From the NCBI GenBank assembly GCA_910585535.1, contig CAJUFK010000005.1:7799-71798 (forward strand): a stretch of 64,000 nt of DNA. Reading direction: 5' to 3'. The notes beneath the pieces are model-generated. The model saw nothing but the letters and a program-made list of their open reading frames with translations. It was not told the DNA's origin and searched no databases. This stretch comes from an uncultured Angelakisella sp. (GTDB taxonomy: Bacteria; Bacillota; Clostridia; Oscillospirales; Ruminococcaceae). The position numbers and the translations under genes are program-made. Each line of letters starts with the position of its first letter. Within the stretch, counting starts at the first letter, position 1. Below, piece by piece: positions 1-7,939 of the stretch.

Positions 1-1365
1 GTAGGCCGAGCATTTGATGATGTCGTCGTTGCGACCGATGAACCAGTAGTAGCCGTCCTCGTCCATCCACACCATGTCCCCGGTGTGGTAGATGTGGTTT
101 TGGTCCTCGGCGGGAACCAGGCGGTCTCCGACCCAGTATCCCCGCAAAAGACCCTCGGGGTAGTACCGGTCCAGGTTCCGCACCACCAGTTCCCCTTCGT
201 CGCCAGGGGCCACCGGCTGGCCGTCCCCTCCCATGAGAACAATGTCATAGAGGGGACTGGGTTTTCCCATAGAGCCGGGCCTGGGCTCGAACCAGTCAAA
301 ATTGGCCACCAGCACGCTCCCTTCCGACTGGCCGTAGCCTTCGTGGATGGTCAGACCGGTGATCTCCCGGAATTCCCGGGTGATCTCCGGGGAAAGGGGC
401 TCTCCGGCCGTGCAGCAGTGGCCGACCGAGGCGAAGTCCTCCGCCGTCAGCCCTTCCCGCATCATAAAGCGGTAGACGGTGCCGGGGACGCAGAGGGTGG
501 TAGGTTTTTTGGTTCGGATCACTTCGATCATCCGTTTGGCGTCGAATTTGTTGTCCACCTCGTACCCCAAAATGGCGGAACCGCCGATCCACTGCCCGTA
601 GATGCACCCCCAGCCGAACTTTGCCCAGCCGGAATCTACCCCGGTGAGATGCAGGCCGTTGTTCTGCACTTTCTGCCAGTAGCAGGCGGTGACGATATGT
701 CCCAAGGGGTAGGAGTAGTCGTGGCAGACCATCTTGGGCATCCCGGAGGTGCCGGAGGTGAAATAAATGAGCATCATATCCCGGGCGGTGAGGCTGGGGT
801 CGGCGGTGAAGCCGGCGGGGCTGTTTCGCAGGGCGGCGGAGTAATCCAGCCAGCCATCCCGGGTCCCGTTTACCAGGGCCCTGCCCACAAGCTTTCCGGC
901 GCATTTCCGGACGGCCTCCTCGCACTGTTTTACGATCCAGTCGTCACAAAGGGCAATCAGGAACTTTACCTCCGCCGCGTCGATTCGGTAGGCGATGTCC
1001 TTGGCAGTAAGCTGGTAGGAGGCGGGGATGACCACTGCCCCGATGCGGTGGAGGGCCACGGCGGTGATCCAGTATTCCCACCGGCGCTTCAGCAGGCACA
1101 TGACCCGGTCCCCCCGCCGGACCCCCTGTTCCCGCAGCCAGGAGGCCGCCCGCCGGGAAAGGAGGGAGACCTCGGCAAAGGTGAGGGCAAGGCTGTTCCC
1201 GTGGTCGTCGCACCACTCCAGGGCCCGCTTGGCCGGTTCCTCCTCGGCCCAGGCGTCCACCACGTGGGTGGCGAAGTTGAAGTCCTCGGGGCAGCGGACC
1301 CTGTAGTTGGCCTTAAAATCTTCGTAGGAATCAAACTCGGTACGATCCAGAAACTTTTCCAGCAT
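1..1365 (-). CDS. AMP-binding acyl-CoA synthetase (3' end beyond window)
   Basis: The minus-strand frame from the ATG at 1365 stays open to base 1, giving 455 residues of what is usually a 540-560 residue enzyme. It should adenylate a carboxylic acid with ATP and transfer it to CoA in the cytoplasm. Visible ANL-family motifs, in order, are the phosphate loop (YFTSGTSGMPK), the YGQSEGS motif, HTGDMVW with the ribose-binding Asp, and the hinge region GRNDDIIK. The C-terminal lid with the catalytic Lys lies outside the window. An AAAGGGAGA ribosome binding site precedes the start. The overall sequence resembles acetyl- or medium-chain acyl-CoA synthetases, but I cannot name the acid. It is transcribed through a T-box leader (1391-1747), so expression probably responds to charging of a tRNA. 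Confidence 0.93.
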   Translation of the reverse strand, partial: MLEKFLDRTEFDSYEDFKANYRVRCPEDFNFATHVVDAWAEEEPAKRALEWCDDHGNSLALTFAEVSLLSRRAASWLREQGVRRGDRVMCLLKRRWEYWITAVALHRIGAVVIPASYQLTAKDIAYRIDAAEVKFLIALCDDWIVKQCEEAVRKCAGKLVGRALVNGTRDGWLDYSAALRNSPAGFTADPSLTARDMMLIYFTSGTSGMPKMVCHDYSYPLGHIVTACYWQKVQNNGLHLTGVDSGWAKFGWGCIYGQWIGGSAILGYEVDNKFDAKRMIEVIRTKKPTTLCVPGTVYRFMMREGLTAEDFASVGHCCTAGEPLSPEITREFREITGLTIHEGYGQSEGSVLVANFDWFEPRPGSMGKPSPLYDIVLMGGDGQPVAPGDEGELVVRNLDRYYPEGLLRGYWVGDRLVPAEDQNHIYHTGDMVWMDEDGYYWFIGRNDDIIKCSAY

Positions 1366-1390
1366 ATTCTGTCTCCCTTTCCGCAGGCAA

Positions 1391-1747
1391 AATAAGAACG
1401 CCCTGTGTTTGGAACAGCCATCCCGACACCCCCGACGTCACGCCCGGGTATCGGCACGGTTTCACAAACAGGACGCTCCCAAATCGGTCACGCGGTACCA
1501 CCTGATTTCGTATGGACAGCCCATACGCCCTCTGCCGGAACGGAGGTTCCCCTCGATTCCGCCTCCCATGATAACGCAGGGAGTGTTGCGCCGAAGCCTA
1601 CTGAGCGGGCCAGGACCCGCCGTTCAGTCCGGGACTCTGAGGCTACCTTCCCCCGGCACCGAGGGCGGCGTTCCCAGCAGCAGCCGCTCTCTGTGCCCCG
1701 GCCCCTCCGGGGTACTTCTCCTCGTCATCGTCTTTGGATTTTTGAAT
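1391..1747 (-). promoter_or_regulatory. T-box riboswitch with intrinsic terminator
   Basis: Read on the minus strand, the leader shows the T-box hallmark AGGTGGTACCGCG (1491-1503), an AGAGAG element in the distal part of stem I (about 1685-1690), and a stem III region around AGTAGGCTTCGG. A terminator follows: arms at 1468-1478 and 1396-1406 form an 11-bp stem with two G-U pairs, then a T-rich run down to 1391. Uncharged tRNA should stabilise the antiterminator and allow transcription into the acyl-CoA synthetase. The specifier region reads GAAGGTAGCC near 1641-1650. By analogy with other T-boxes the codon could be GGT (Gly) or, one base on, GTA (Val); I cannot decide by eye. Confidence 0.93.
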
Positions 1748-1754
1748 TTTCCCT

Positions 1755-1784
1755 ATGATAGCATAACCAGGAAAGCTTTGTCAA
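1755..1784 (-). promoter_or_regulatory. sigma-A-type promoter of the T-box transcript
   Basis: On the minus strand, TTGACA (1779-1784) and TATCAT (1755-1760) are separated by 18 bases. Transcription would start near 1748, just before the T-box stem I. Confidence 0.75.
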
Positions 1785-1833
1785 GATGGGACAACACAAA
1801 ATTCCCCCGATGGGATGCCCTCGCCCGCCTGTT

Positions 1834-2025
1834 TTAGGACTGTTCCTCTTTCTCTCCTTCCGCCTCTTTTTCAAAGTATTCGTCCAGGTCATCCCGGACC
1901 CTTTCCCCGGTGATCTTCTCGTAGGCCGCCAGGACGCCGTTTTTCACCGCCCATTTGATGACGAAGTAGAGTGCGGCCAAAACGATGATGGCTGTGCCTC
2001 CGCTGATGCCCAATTCCTCCCACAT
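1834..2025 (-). CDS. small single-pass membrane protein, unknown function
   Basis: This 63-residue protein begins MWEELGISGG. It has one hydrophobic helix (about residues 9-28) followed by a charged, Glu/Lys-rich tail, so it should sit in the membrane with the tail inside. I do not recognise a family. A strong GGGAGGTGATCC ribosome binding site and a good promoter (2062-2090, minus strand) support it as a real gene. It lies between the T-box promoter and the divergent M23 peptidase gene and appears monocistronic. Confidence 0.7.
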   Translation of the reverse strand: MWEELGISGGTAIIVLAALYFVIKWAVKNGVLAAYEKITGERVRDDLDEYFEKEAEGEKEEQS

Positions 2026-2061
2026 GATGCAGGGATCACCTCCCTTACTTTGATGGCATCC

Positions 2062-2090
2062 ATTATACCACCGTCCGCCCCTGCCCGCAA
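2062..2090 (-). promoter_or_regulatory. promoter of the small membrane protein gene
   Basis: On the minus strand, TTGCGG (2085-2090) and a consensus TATAAT (2062-2067) have a 17-base spacer. The start codon is about 37 bases downstream of the -10 element. Confidence 0.7.
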
Positions 2091-2117
2091 CCGGCGGGAT
2101 AAAAAAACCGGACCCAT

Positions 2118-2146
2118 TTGAAAAACCCAGGCGTCTGTGGTATGAT
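2118..2146 (+). promoter_or_regulatory. promoter of the M23 peptidase gene
   Basis: TTGAAA (2118-2123) and TATGAT (2141-2146) are 17 bases apart, divergent from the minus-strand promoter at 2062-2090. Confidence 0.7.
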
Positions 2147-2192
2147 AGTCGCATAAGATAAAAAGACAAGACTGAAACAGGGGGAGTGCAAG

Positions 2193-3488
2193 ATGAAACT
2201 GTTTTTCGCCATTCTGGCGGCGGTGGTGCTGCTGTTAGCAGGAGGGATCTTCCTTTTGACCAGGGATTTCGGGGAGGAGGAGCCAATTCCATCTTCGGAT
2301 CCCGTCTCCTCTTCGGGTCAGCTGGTCCGGCAGGAGCCCTTGACCCCTACCATGTCTTTGGAGGGTGAGGTGCTGCTTCCCGGCTTTACCGCCCGGGGAA
2401 ACGAGGCGGCCCCCGGGGAGCTTTCCGGCGTCGCCGGGTCCGCCGTCATCAAACGGGGGGAGACCCTTCCTGCCTTGGTTTTTTCCCAGGCACCGGACCA
2501 GACAACAGCCACGCTGGCTCCGGCGGCAGGGGGGGAGCCTGTCTTTATGGGGACGCTGGAGCAGCTGAAGGACTTTTCCCCGGAAAAAAGCGGAGAGTAC
2601 TATCTGGACCTCTGGGCCAGCTGGGACGGCAGGGAAGAAGGCTTCGCCGGCCTTACCGGCTACCGCCTTTCTCTGACCTATGAGCGGGAGCTCCTTTTAG
2701 AGGTGGACCGCCAGGAGGTCCCCCAGGGATACTGCGTCGTCCTCCGGGCGGGGAACCTCCCCGAGGGGGTGGAGAAGGTCACCGCCACCACCGACCTGGG
2801 CTTTACCCCCACCTTCTATCCCTACCAAGGGGAGCAGATCGCTCTTCTTCCCGCCAAGTACAGCAGCAACACCGGGGAGTACCACCTTACCCTTACCGCC
2901 GGGGAGGAGAGCCGGGACTTTACCATTTCGGTTACCGACGGCGGGTTTGACGTGACGGTACAGCAGTTCAACGTAGACCAAAGCGTGGCCGATTCCACCG
3001 TCAACAACCAGGAGGCCAACATCGTTTACGAGCAGGTGACCCGGCCTCTGAAAAATTTGGGTGACCCGGAAAAATATTGGGAAGGCGCCTTCCAGCTGCC
3101 CATCGATAAGCAGTATGTGGCCTCCAGCAGCACCTTTGGGCGGATCCGGGTCATCAACGGCTCCAAAAGCCAGCACGCCGGCATCGACTATCCGGCGCCT
3201 ACCGGGACCCAGGTTTATGCCCCCAACAACGGCAGGGTCCTTTTTGCTGGGTACCTTCAGCTTACCGGCAACATGATCTGCATCGAGCACGGCTTTGGGC
3301 TGAAAAGCTGGTACTACCACCTGGACGCCGTGGAGGTAGAGGCCGGGCAGATGGTTAAAACCGGCGATCCCATTGGCAAGGTGGGGGCTACCGGCTTTGT
3401 CACCGGGCCTCACCTGCACTTTACCATGTCGGTGAACAATGTCTATACCAATCCGGAACAGTATCTGGCCAGCGATCCCCTGGCCTGA
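2193..3488 (+). CDS. membrane-anchored M23 (LytM-type) peptidoglycan peptidase
   Basis: This 431-residue protein has an N-terminal hydrophobic signal-anchor (about residues 4-24), then a long extracytoplasmic region, then a C-terminal M23 metallopeptidase domain (about 310-425). The zinc and catalytic residues are present: H328 and D332 in the HxxxD motif, H376, and H407/H409 in the HLH motif, so the domain looks active. It should cleave peptide cross-links in the cell wall, outside the membrane. A GGGGGAG ribosome binding site precedes the ATG. The WG-repeat lipoprotein gene follows after 12 bases, so the two are probably co-transcribed. In spore formers, M23 proteins of this layout can act in engulfment or growth; which applies here is unknown. 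Confidence 0.9.
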   Translation: MKLFFAILAAVVLLLAGGIFLLTRDFGEEEPIPSSDPVSSSGQLVRQEPLTPTMSLEGEVLLPGFTARGNEAAPGELSGVAGSAVIKRGETLPALVFSQAPDQTTATLAPAAGGEPVFMGTLEQLKDFSPEKSGEYYLDLWASWDGREEGFAGLTGYRLSLTYERELLLEVDRQEVPQGYCVVLRAGNLPEGVEKVTATTDLGFTPTFYPYQGEQIALLPAKYSSNTGEYHLTLTAGEESRDFTISVTDGGFDVTVQQFNVDQSVADSTVNNQEANIVYEQVTRPLKNLGDPEKYWEGAFQLPIDKQYVASSSTFGRIRVINGSKSQHAGIDYPAPTGTQVYAPNNGRVLFAGYLQLTGNMICIEHGFGLKSWYYHLDAVEVEAGQMVKTGDPIGKVGATGFVTGPHLHFTMSVNNVYTNPEQYLASDPLA

Positions 3489-3500
3489 CAGGAGAGAAAA

Positions 3501-4844
3501 ATGAAACGAATTGCCGCCCTTTTTGCCGCCCTCGCCTTCCTTTTTTGTGGATGCGCTTCCGGGGAGCCCCCCCTTGATCCTTCCCCCGGTCCGGCGCCGG
3601 AGGATCCCGGCTACACCATCCGGGCTTTGACGCCTAAGTTTGATATTCTTCAGCCTTTCCAAAACGGCTACGCCTTTGCTGTAGAGGAGGATCGATGCGG
3701 ATACCTGGATAAAACCGGGGCGGTCCGCTTCCTTTACTCCTTCCCGGAGGGAAGCCGGGAGATATTCCTTCAGTGTCTTATGGACGGGGGACTGTATAAC
3801 CAGCTTCCCGCCTCGGAGGAGGGCCTGGTTCCGGTCTGCGGGGAGGACGGCCTTTGGGGGTATTACGATCTGAACAAAAATGAACAGGTCATCCCCGGAA
3901 AATATCTGACCGGCGTTCCCTTCTCCCAGGGACGGGCTGCCGTCTGCTGGGAGGATGAAAACGGAACGACCCAATACGGCGTCATCGATACCACCGGCGA
4001 ACTGGTCTTCTCCGTGGACCAGATTTCCGGCGGTGTATACAAAAATGGCCTTTTGGCGGTACAGCTGCCGGAGGAGGATCTGGCGGCGGTGAACCGATGG
4101 GCTTTGGTGGATCGAAACGGGGCTCCGGTGGTGGAGAACTACGGGGCGGGGATCACCAGCCAGGTGACCATCTACGGATACCCCCATGTCTCCGGCAGTG
4201 ACTTTGAGTCCACCCTGGATCCGGACCATATCGTTCTCTACCGCCAGTCCCCGGACCCCAAGCGGGCAGGGGCCGCCTATACGGTTGTAGACCAAAAGGG
4301 AGCGGTGCAGTTTGCCGACGACAGTCTTTCCTTTCTCTCCGGCTTTTCAGAGGGGTACGCCTTCTACCAGGAGGATACAGAAAACCTTTGCCTTGGGGTT
4401 ATTGATGGAACAGGGACCCGCCTTTCCGGCCAGGTGCTGGATAACGCCGCCTCCTTTATGGATGGAGTCTGCTGGTTTTGGGAGGAGGGGACAGGCTATG
4501 GTTTTGTAGACACCGCAGGGAAGGTCCTCACTCCGGCCCGGTACGACAACGTATCCGGGGTGCCTAAAAATGGACGGGCCTCGGTGGAGAAGGAGGGCCG
4601 CTGGGGTTTGGTATCCCTCACCGGGGAGGAACTTCTGCCATTCCAGTACGACTATCTGTACAGTGACGGCGGAGAACTGCTCCTTTTTGCCCAGGAGGAG
4701 AAGTACGGCCTTTTGGATCTTGACGGTACCGTGGTTGTGGAGCCGGAGTACGACGGCCTGGGCGCTTTGGAGGAGGGAACAGCCCTCACCGTATCCGAGG
4801 GCAAGTTCGGCTTCCTGACAGTGGAAAAGGTGCCAAAGGAATGA
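3501..4844 (+). CDS. WG-repeat lipoprotein
   Basis: This 447-residue protein starts with a signal peptide ending in a lipobox (FCGC, lipidated Cys at about residue 18). The mature part consists of repeated units of the WG type, for example GLWGYYD, GRWGLVS and EKYGLLD, spaced about 40-60 residues apart. Such repeats probably fold as a beta-rich binding surface; their ligand is unknown. The protein should be anchored on the outer face of the membrane. It follows the M23 peptidase gene in the same operon, so it may help localise or regulate wall hydrolysis, but that is inference. It converges on the minus-strand P-loop gene. Confidence 0.85.
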   Translation: MKRIAALFAALAFLFCGCASGEPPLDPSPGPAPEDPGYTIRALTPKFDILQPFQNGYAFAVEEDRCGYLDKTGAVRFLYSFPEGSREIFLQCLMDGGLYNQLPASEEGLVPVCGEDGLWGYYDLNKNEQVIPGKYLTGVPFSQGRAAVCWEDENGTTQYGVIDTTGELVFSVDQISGGVYKNGLLAVQLPEEDLAAVNRWALVDRNGAPVVENYGAGITSQVTIYGYPHVSGSDFESTLDPDHIVLYRQSPDPKRAGAAYTVVDQKGAVQFADDSLSFLSGFSEGYAFYQEDTENLCLGVIDGTGTRLSGQVLDNAASFMDGVCWFWEEGTGYGFVDTAGKVLTPARYDNVSGVPKNGRASVEKEGRWGLVSLTGEELLPFQYDYLYSDGGELLLFAQEEKYGLLDLDGTVVVEPEYDGLGALEEGTALTVSEGKFGFLTVEKVPKE

Positions 4845-4872
4845 TATGCAGAGTCAGGACCGTTTTTTTCGA

Positions 4873-5397
4873 TCAAAGCCAGAAAGATGGAAGGCTTTCC
4901 GGATAGGTTCCGTCGATGAAAAGATAGTCTGCCCCGTTGCGGCGGCACTGCTCCAAAGCCTCCCTGTTGTCCCGGAGCAGTTCTTCCATAGTGAGGCCGG
5001 AATCATCCAGCCGTGTCTCCACAACGTTGGCATAGGCCTGGATCTTGTCAAAGCTGCTTTGGATGTAGGTCTTGCTCATAACCAAGCAAAGGTATCGGAT
5101 CTCCCGAAGGTAATCTTGCTGAAAATCTGCCGCCCAGTTATAGGGGATGTAACAGCCCTCTACAATAAGGTTTTGATGGTTCTCCACCGCCGTCTTGACC
5201 ATTTCCCGGACAATGGGCCAAAGGTATGCGGTAAGGGTCTGGTCGCTTTCTTCGGGGGTCAAGGTGGTGTTCCCGCTGCGGATCAGACCCATCTTCAAAT
5301 GATCGATGGAGAGGTAAGGATATTTGTACCGCTCCAGCAGCCGCTGTGCAAAAAGGGTCTTTCCTGTGTGAGATGGTCCGGCGATCAAAAAAATCAT
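4873..5397 (-). CDS. P-loop kinase-like NTPase (zeta-toxin/AAA_33 type)
   Basis: This 174-residue protein opens with a Walker A loop, AGPSHTGKT (about residues 6-14), followed by the LID-like and helical pattern of small-molecule kinases. Candidate catalytic residues are the Asp in YLSIDHLK and the Glu in LIVEGCY. Homologues are often annotated as 2-phosphoglycerate kinase, adenylate kinase-like or zeta-toxin-like; the substrate cannot be told from sequence. Base composition looks more AT-rich than its neighbours. It stands alone on the minus strand between two plus-strand genes, with an AAGGAGG site before the ATG. No antitoxin-like partner is visible, so I do not call it a toxin. Confidence 0.75.
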   Translation of the reverse strand: MIFLIAGPSHTGKTLFAQRLLERYKYPYLSIDHLKMGLIRSGNTTLTPEESDQTLTAYLWPIVREMVKTAVENHQNLIVEGCYIPYNWAADFQQDYLREIRYLCLVMSKTYIQSSFDKIQAYANVVETRLDDSGLTMEELLRDNREALEQCRRNGADYLFIDGTYPESLPSFWL

Positions 5398-5451
5398 GAC
5401 CCCATCCTCCTTGTTTTTTATTGAAAAGGGCTGGCCTTTTGGATTTTCCTA

Positions 5452-5460
5452 TGCTATACT
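5452..5460 (+). promoter_or_regulatory. extended -10 promoter of the SpoIID-like gene
   Basis: TATACT (5455-5460) is preceded by TGC, giving an extended -10 element. No good -35 hexamer is seen. The gene starts about 40 bases downstream. Confidence 0.5.
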
Positions 5461-5499
5461 AAATACGATTCGACATTTTTGGGGTAAGGAGGGTTGTTT

Positions 5500-6837
5500 T
5501 TGCTACATATCAAATTCCACAGAACCTTCCTGGCGGGTCTGCTGGCAGGGGCCGTGGTTCTTGGGGGCTGTTCGGCTCAGGCCCTGGGACAAGCCCCGGA
5601 AAGCCTGCCCCCTTTGGCGGCAGGGGGAGGGGTTGTCCTTTCCTCTCATCAGGGTGGGCATGAAGGGGAGGCCGCTTCCTCCGCCCCGGAGGAACAGGAG
5701 ACGGATGGGGAGGAGGTCCCCTCCTTTACCGAACTGCCCTCCTCACAGACAACGCCGCCCTCCTCCTCCGTAAGCAGTTCTTCCTCCGTCTCGCCATCCT
5801 CCAGCAGTTCCAACACAGCGCCCTTCTCCAGTTCCAGCACGGCGCCTTCCTCTAGTTCCAGCACGGTGCCTTCCTCCAGTTCCAGTCTGCCGGAAAGTTC
5901 TTCGCAGCCTGAACCGGAGGAGGAAGATCCAGAAGAAGAGGAGCCGGAAGAGGAAGCCCCTCCCCCCGCACCCTCCCGGCCATCCAACAGTACGCCGCCT
6001 CCCGCCAGCTCTGCTCCGGAGCCCGAACCGGAGGAGGAAGAAGAACCCGATGACACCGATTCCGCTGGTTGGAAGGATCTTCAGGTCCAGTCCGGAGGGC
6101 GGACGGTAAGCGGAAACGCCGTTTCCATCGTTGCCCAAATCGTCCAGAACGAAATGGGATCCTCCTACCCAGATGAGGCCATCAAGGCTCAGGCGGTGGC
6201 GGCCTATACCTTTGTCCGCTATCACAACGCCACCGGAAGCGCCCCTGCGGTGGGGCTCCGGGACGCCTCTTCCAAGGTGACTCAACTGGTGAAGGAGGTG
6301 GCAGGGGAGCAAATCACCTACAACGGACAGACGATTCTGGCCTCCTACTGTGCCATGAGCGCCGGGTGGACCGCCTCTTCGCAAAGTGTCTGGGGCCGTT
6401 CCCTGCCTTATCTCACCCCGGTGGACAGCGACGTGGACGAGCTGGAACCCTCCTTCCAGAAAACGGTTTCCATCCCCCAGGCCACGGTGAAGTCCAAGCT
6501 GGAAAGCGCCCTGGGGGTGAAGCTGGACGGTCTCTCTCCTGATGACTGGATCGAGATACAGTCCCATTGCGACGACACCGGCCTTTATGTGGAAAACGTG
6601 CTGGTAGGGGGAACCGTTACCACCGGCAGAAAGATCCGGGAGAATATCTTTGGCCTACGTTCTTCCGCCTTTGAGGTCCGTTATGACCCCGGCGCGGAAG
6701 CCTTCGACTTTACCACCCGGGGCTATGGTCATGGGGTAGGGATGAGCCAGGTGGGGGCAAAGCATTTGGCCAATGACGGCTGGGATTATGTAGAGATCTT
6801 GGAGCATTATTACAGCGGCGCAGAAGTGACCTCTTGA
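5500..6837 (+). CDS. SpoIID/LytB-domain lipoprotein
   Basis: A TTG at 5500 is chosen because AAGGAGGG (5486-5493) lies six bases upstream; the TTG at 5494 is too close. The 445-residue product has a lipobox (LGGC, Cys at about 24). A long low-complexity linker rich in Ser, Pro and Glu follows (about residues 75-185), containing an 8-residue tandem repeat. A C-terminal SpoIID domain begins near residue 195. The family's catalytic Glu is in QNEMG (E218), and the closing YGHGVGMSQ motif is intact. SpoIID proteins are lytic transglycosylases acting on denuded peptidoglycan. The lipid anchor and linker differ from classical SpoIID, so this is probably a wall-active paralogue rather than the engulfment enzyme itself. 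Confidence 0.87.
   Translation: MLHIKFHRTFLAGLLAGAVVLGGCSAQALGQAPESLPPLAAGGGVVLSSHQGGHEGEAASSAPEEQETDGEEVPSFTELPSSQTTPPSSSVSSSSSVSPSSSSSNTAPFSSSSTAPSSSSSTVPSSSSSLPESSSQPEPEEEDPEEEEPEEEAPPPAPSRPSNSTPPPASSAPEPEPEEEEEPDDTDSAGWKDLQVQSGGRTVSGNAVSIVAQIVQNEMGSSYPDEAIKAQAVAAYTFVRYHNATGSAPAVGLRDASSKVTQLVKEVAGEQITYNGQTILASYCAMSAGWTASSQSVWGRSLPYLTPVDSDVDELEPSFQKTVSIPQATVKSKLESALGVKLDGLSPDDWIEIQSHCDDTGLYVENVLVGGTVTTGRKIRENIFGLRSSAFEVRYDPGAEAFDFTTRGYGHGVGMSQVGAKHLANDGWDYVEILEHYYSGAEVTS
5806..5885 (+). repeat. 24-bp coding minisatellite, three copies plus partial
   Basis: Units begin at 5806, 5830 and 5854, with an 8-base partial fourth unit at 5878-5885. Each unit encodes an SSS(N)TAP-type octapeptide in the linker of the SpoIID-like lipoprotein. 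The copies differ at a few bases. Confidence 0.85.
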
Positions 6838-6912
6838 CAGCAGCAGGACAACATAAAGAGCCGCTCCGGAAGAGAGGCTCTGTACAATAGGTACTTTGCA
6901 GAGAGAAGAAGG

Positions 6913-6937
6913 AGGGGGCTCCGGCCCCCTCTGTTTT
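6913..6937. terminator. bidirectional intrinsic terminator
   Basis: A 7-bp GC stem (AGGGGGC / GCCCCCT, 6913-6930) is followed by CTGTTTT. It lies between the convergent SpoIID-like and HAD genes and could serve both. Confidence 0.75.
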
Positions 6938-6939
6938 AG

Positions 6940-7584
6940 TCAAAGACGTTCCGCAGCCTCCAGCTGGAACAAAAGGTCCAGCAGCTGGCCCGGGCGGCTG
7001 GCCTGATAGTGGGCATCGATTTGGGCAGGATACCGTCCCCAACAGGCTAGGGCGCCAACGACCCCGGCCTCCCGGGCACAGATCATATCCCCGGAACTGT
7101 CCCCAACAAAAAGGATCTCCTCCGGTTTTGTCCCCGTAACCTGCATATAATGAAGAAGAGGCTCCGGATCGGGTTTGTGCTTTACCGTATCTTCCAGCAG
7201 CACTACCGTTCCAAAACAGTCCCCAAGACCCAGGGGGAGAAAGACCATCTCATACTCCTTCCGGGATTGGGAAGAGACCACCCCCAAAGAATACCCCCGA
7301 AGGAGCAGTGCATCCAGCAGCTGGGCGATCCCATCGTACAGACGGACCTTTCCCAGCTTTTCCATACATTTGCGCTCCCAAACCAGGTGAGCTGCCGCAA
7401 CATCGGGGAAGCCCAGCACCCGCAAAGTGGTTTCGGTGGGCATCCCAAAGGTGTAGTGAAGCTCCGCTAAGCTGTTGGAGTGCCCCAAGAATTCCTCCAT
7501 CGTCTCCTGAAGGGCCAGCTGAAATGCAGCCTCGGTATCAATCAAGGTCCCGTCGATGTCAAAAACAACGTGACCAATCGGCAT
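6940..7584 (-). CDS. HAD-family hydrolase (phosphoglycolate phosphatase-like)
   Basis: This 214-residue protein starts at MPIGHVVFDIDGTL. That ATG follows an AAAGGGGG site, whereas an upstream in-frame ATG (7606-7608) has none. HAD motif I (DIDGTLID) carries the nucleophile Asp. Motif II is the Ser in GVVSSQS, motif III the Lys in KHKPDPEP, and motif IV is FVGDSSGD. The helical cap between motifs I and II places it with the beta-phosphoglucomutase / phosphoglycolate phosphatase subgroup, which removes phosphate from small metabolites in the cytoplasm. The true substrate is unknown. Transcription probably starts near 7705, giving a structured leader of about 120 bases. Confidence 0.88.
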   Translation of the reverse strand: MPIGHVVFDIDGTLIDTEAAFQLALQETMEEFLGHSNSLAELHYTFGMPTETTLRVLGFPDVAAAHLVWERKCMEKLGKVRLYDGIAQLLDALLLRGYSLGVVSSQSRKEYEMVFLPLGLGDCFGTVVLLEDTVKHKPDPEPLLHYMQVTGTKPEEILFVGDSSGDMICAREAGVVGALACWGRYPAQIDAHYQASRPGQLLDLLFQLEAAERL

Positions 7585-7939
7585 TTTAACGCCCCCTTTC
7601 CATATCATGAAATCTGACGATCTGCAGTGGCCGGCAAGTTTGGCCTCACCGGCTGGTGGCTGCGGCCATTTCCCGAGAAAGGGAAAGTCCTATGTGGTTG
7701 CTGCAATAAAACAGTATACCATAAAACAGAACAAAATGGTATGGCCTGGCAATTTTTCCAGCCACCTCCCAAAAAAGGGACAAGAAAAAGGCTCTGTAGC
7801 TATTATACCACAAAATTTGGAAAAAACCTTAAATTTTTATTTATTTGTGGGAAAATATAGATTTGTTCAAATTTATCCGGTATCATGGGAGGGTATCTTT
7901 GGCATATCGCCCGAAATGTGTCCGAAAGGAGTGTTCGCT
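7585..7939. other. intergenic region with hairpins and a minus-strand -10 element
   Basis: The first part holds two hairpins: GCCGG/CCGGC (7630-7634 with 7649-7653) and TTTCCC/GGGAAA (7669-7674 with 7681-7686). On the minus strand an extended -10 element TGGTATACT (TATACT at 7713-7718) could start the HAD transcript, putting both hairpins in its leader. The remainder (about 7720-7900) is AT-rich and probably carries the sortase promoter, which I cannot define. I recognise no known riboswitch. Confidence 0.45.

Noticed and set aside
85..1395. A 436-codon plus-strand open frame
   Set aside because: The minus strand here encodes a clear acyl-CoA synthetase with all ANL motifs, behind a T-box and promoter; the plus-strand frame is its shadow.
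2697..4295. A 532-codon open frame on the minus strand opposite the M23 and WG-repeat genes
   Set aside because: It is antisense to two well-supported genes and has no recognisable domain.
4873..5397. Toxin-antitoxin system at the P-loop kinase-like gene
   Set aside because: No small antitoxin-like gene is adjacent on either strand, so a zeta-type system cannot be supported.
5740..6060. CRISPR-like or regulatory repeat in the Ser-codon-rich stretch
   Set aside because: The repeats are short, uninterrupted and in-frame coding units without spacers, so they are a protein low-complexity linker.
7607..7939. N-terminal extension of the sortase by 111 codons
   Set aside because: The upstream part is AT-rich, codes for no known domain and would precede the signal-anchor; the GTG at 7940 has AAAGGAG.
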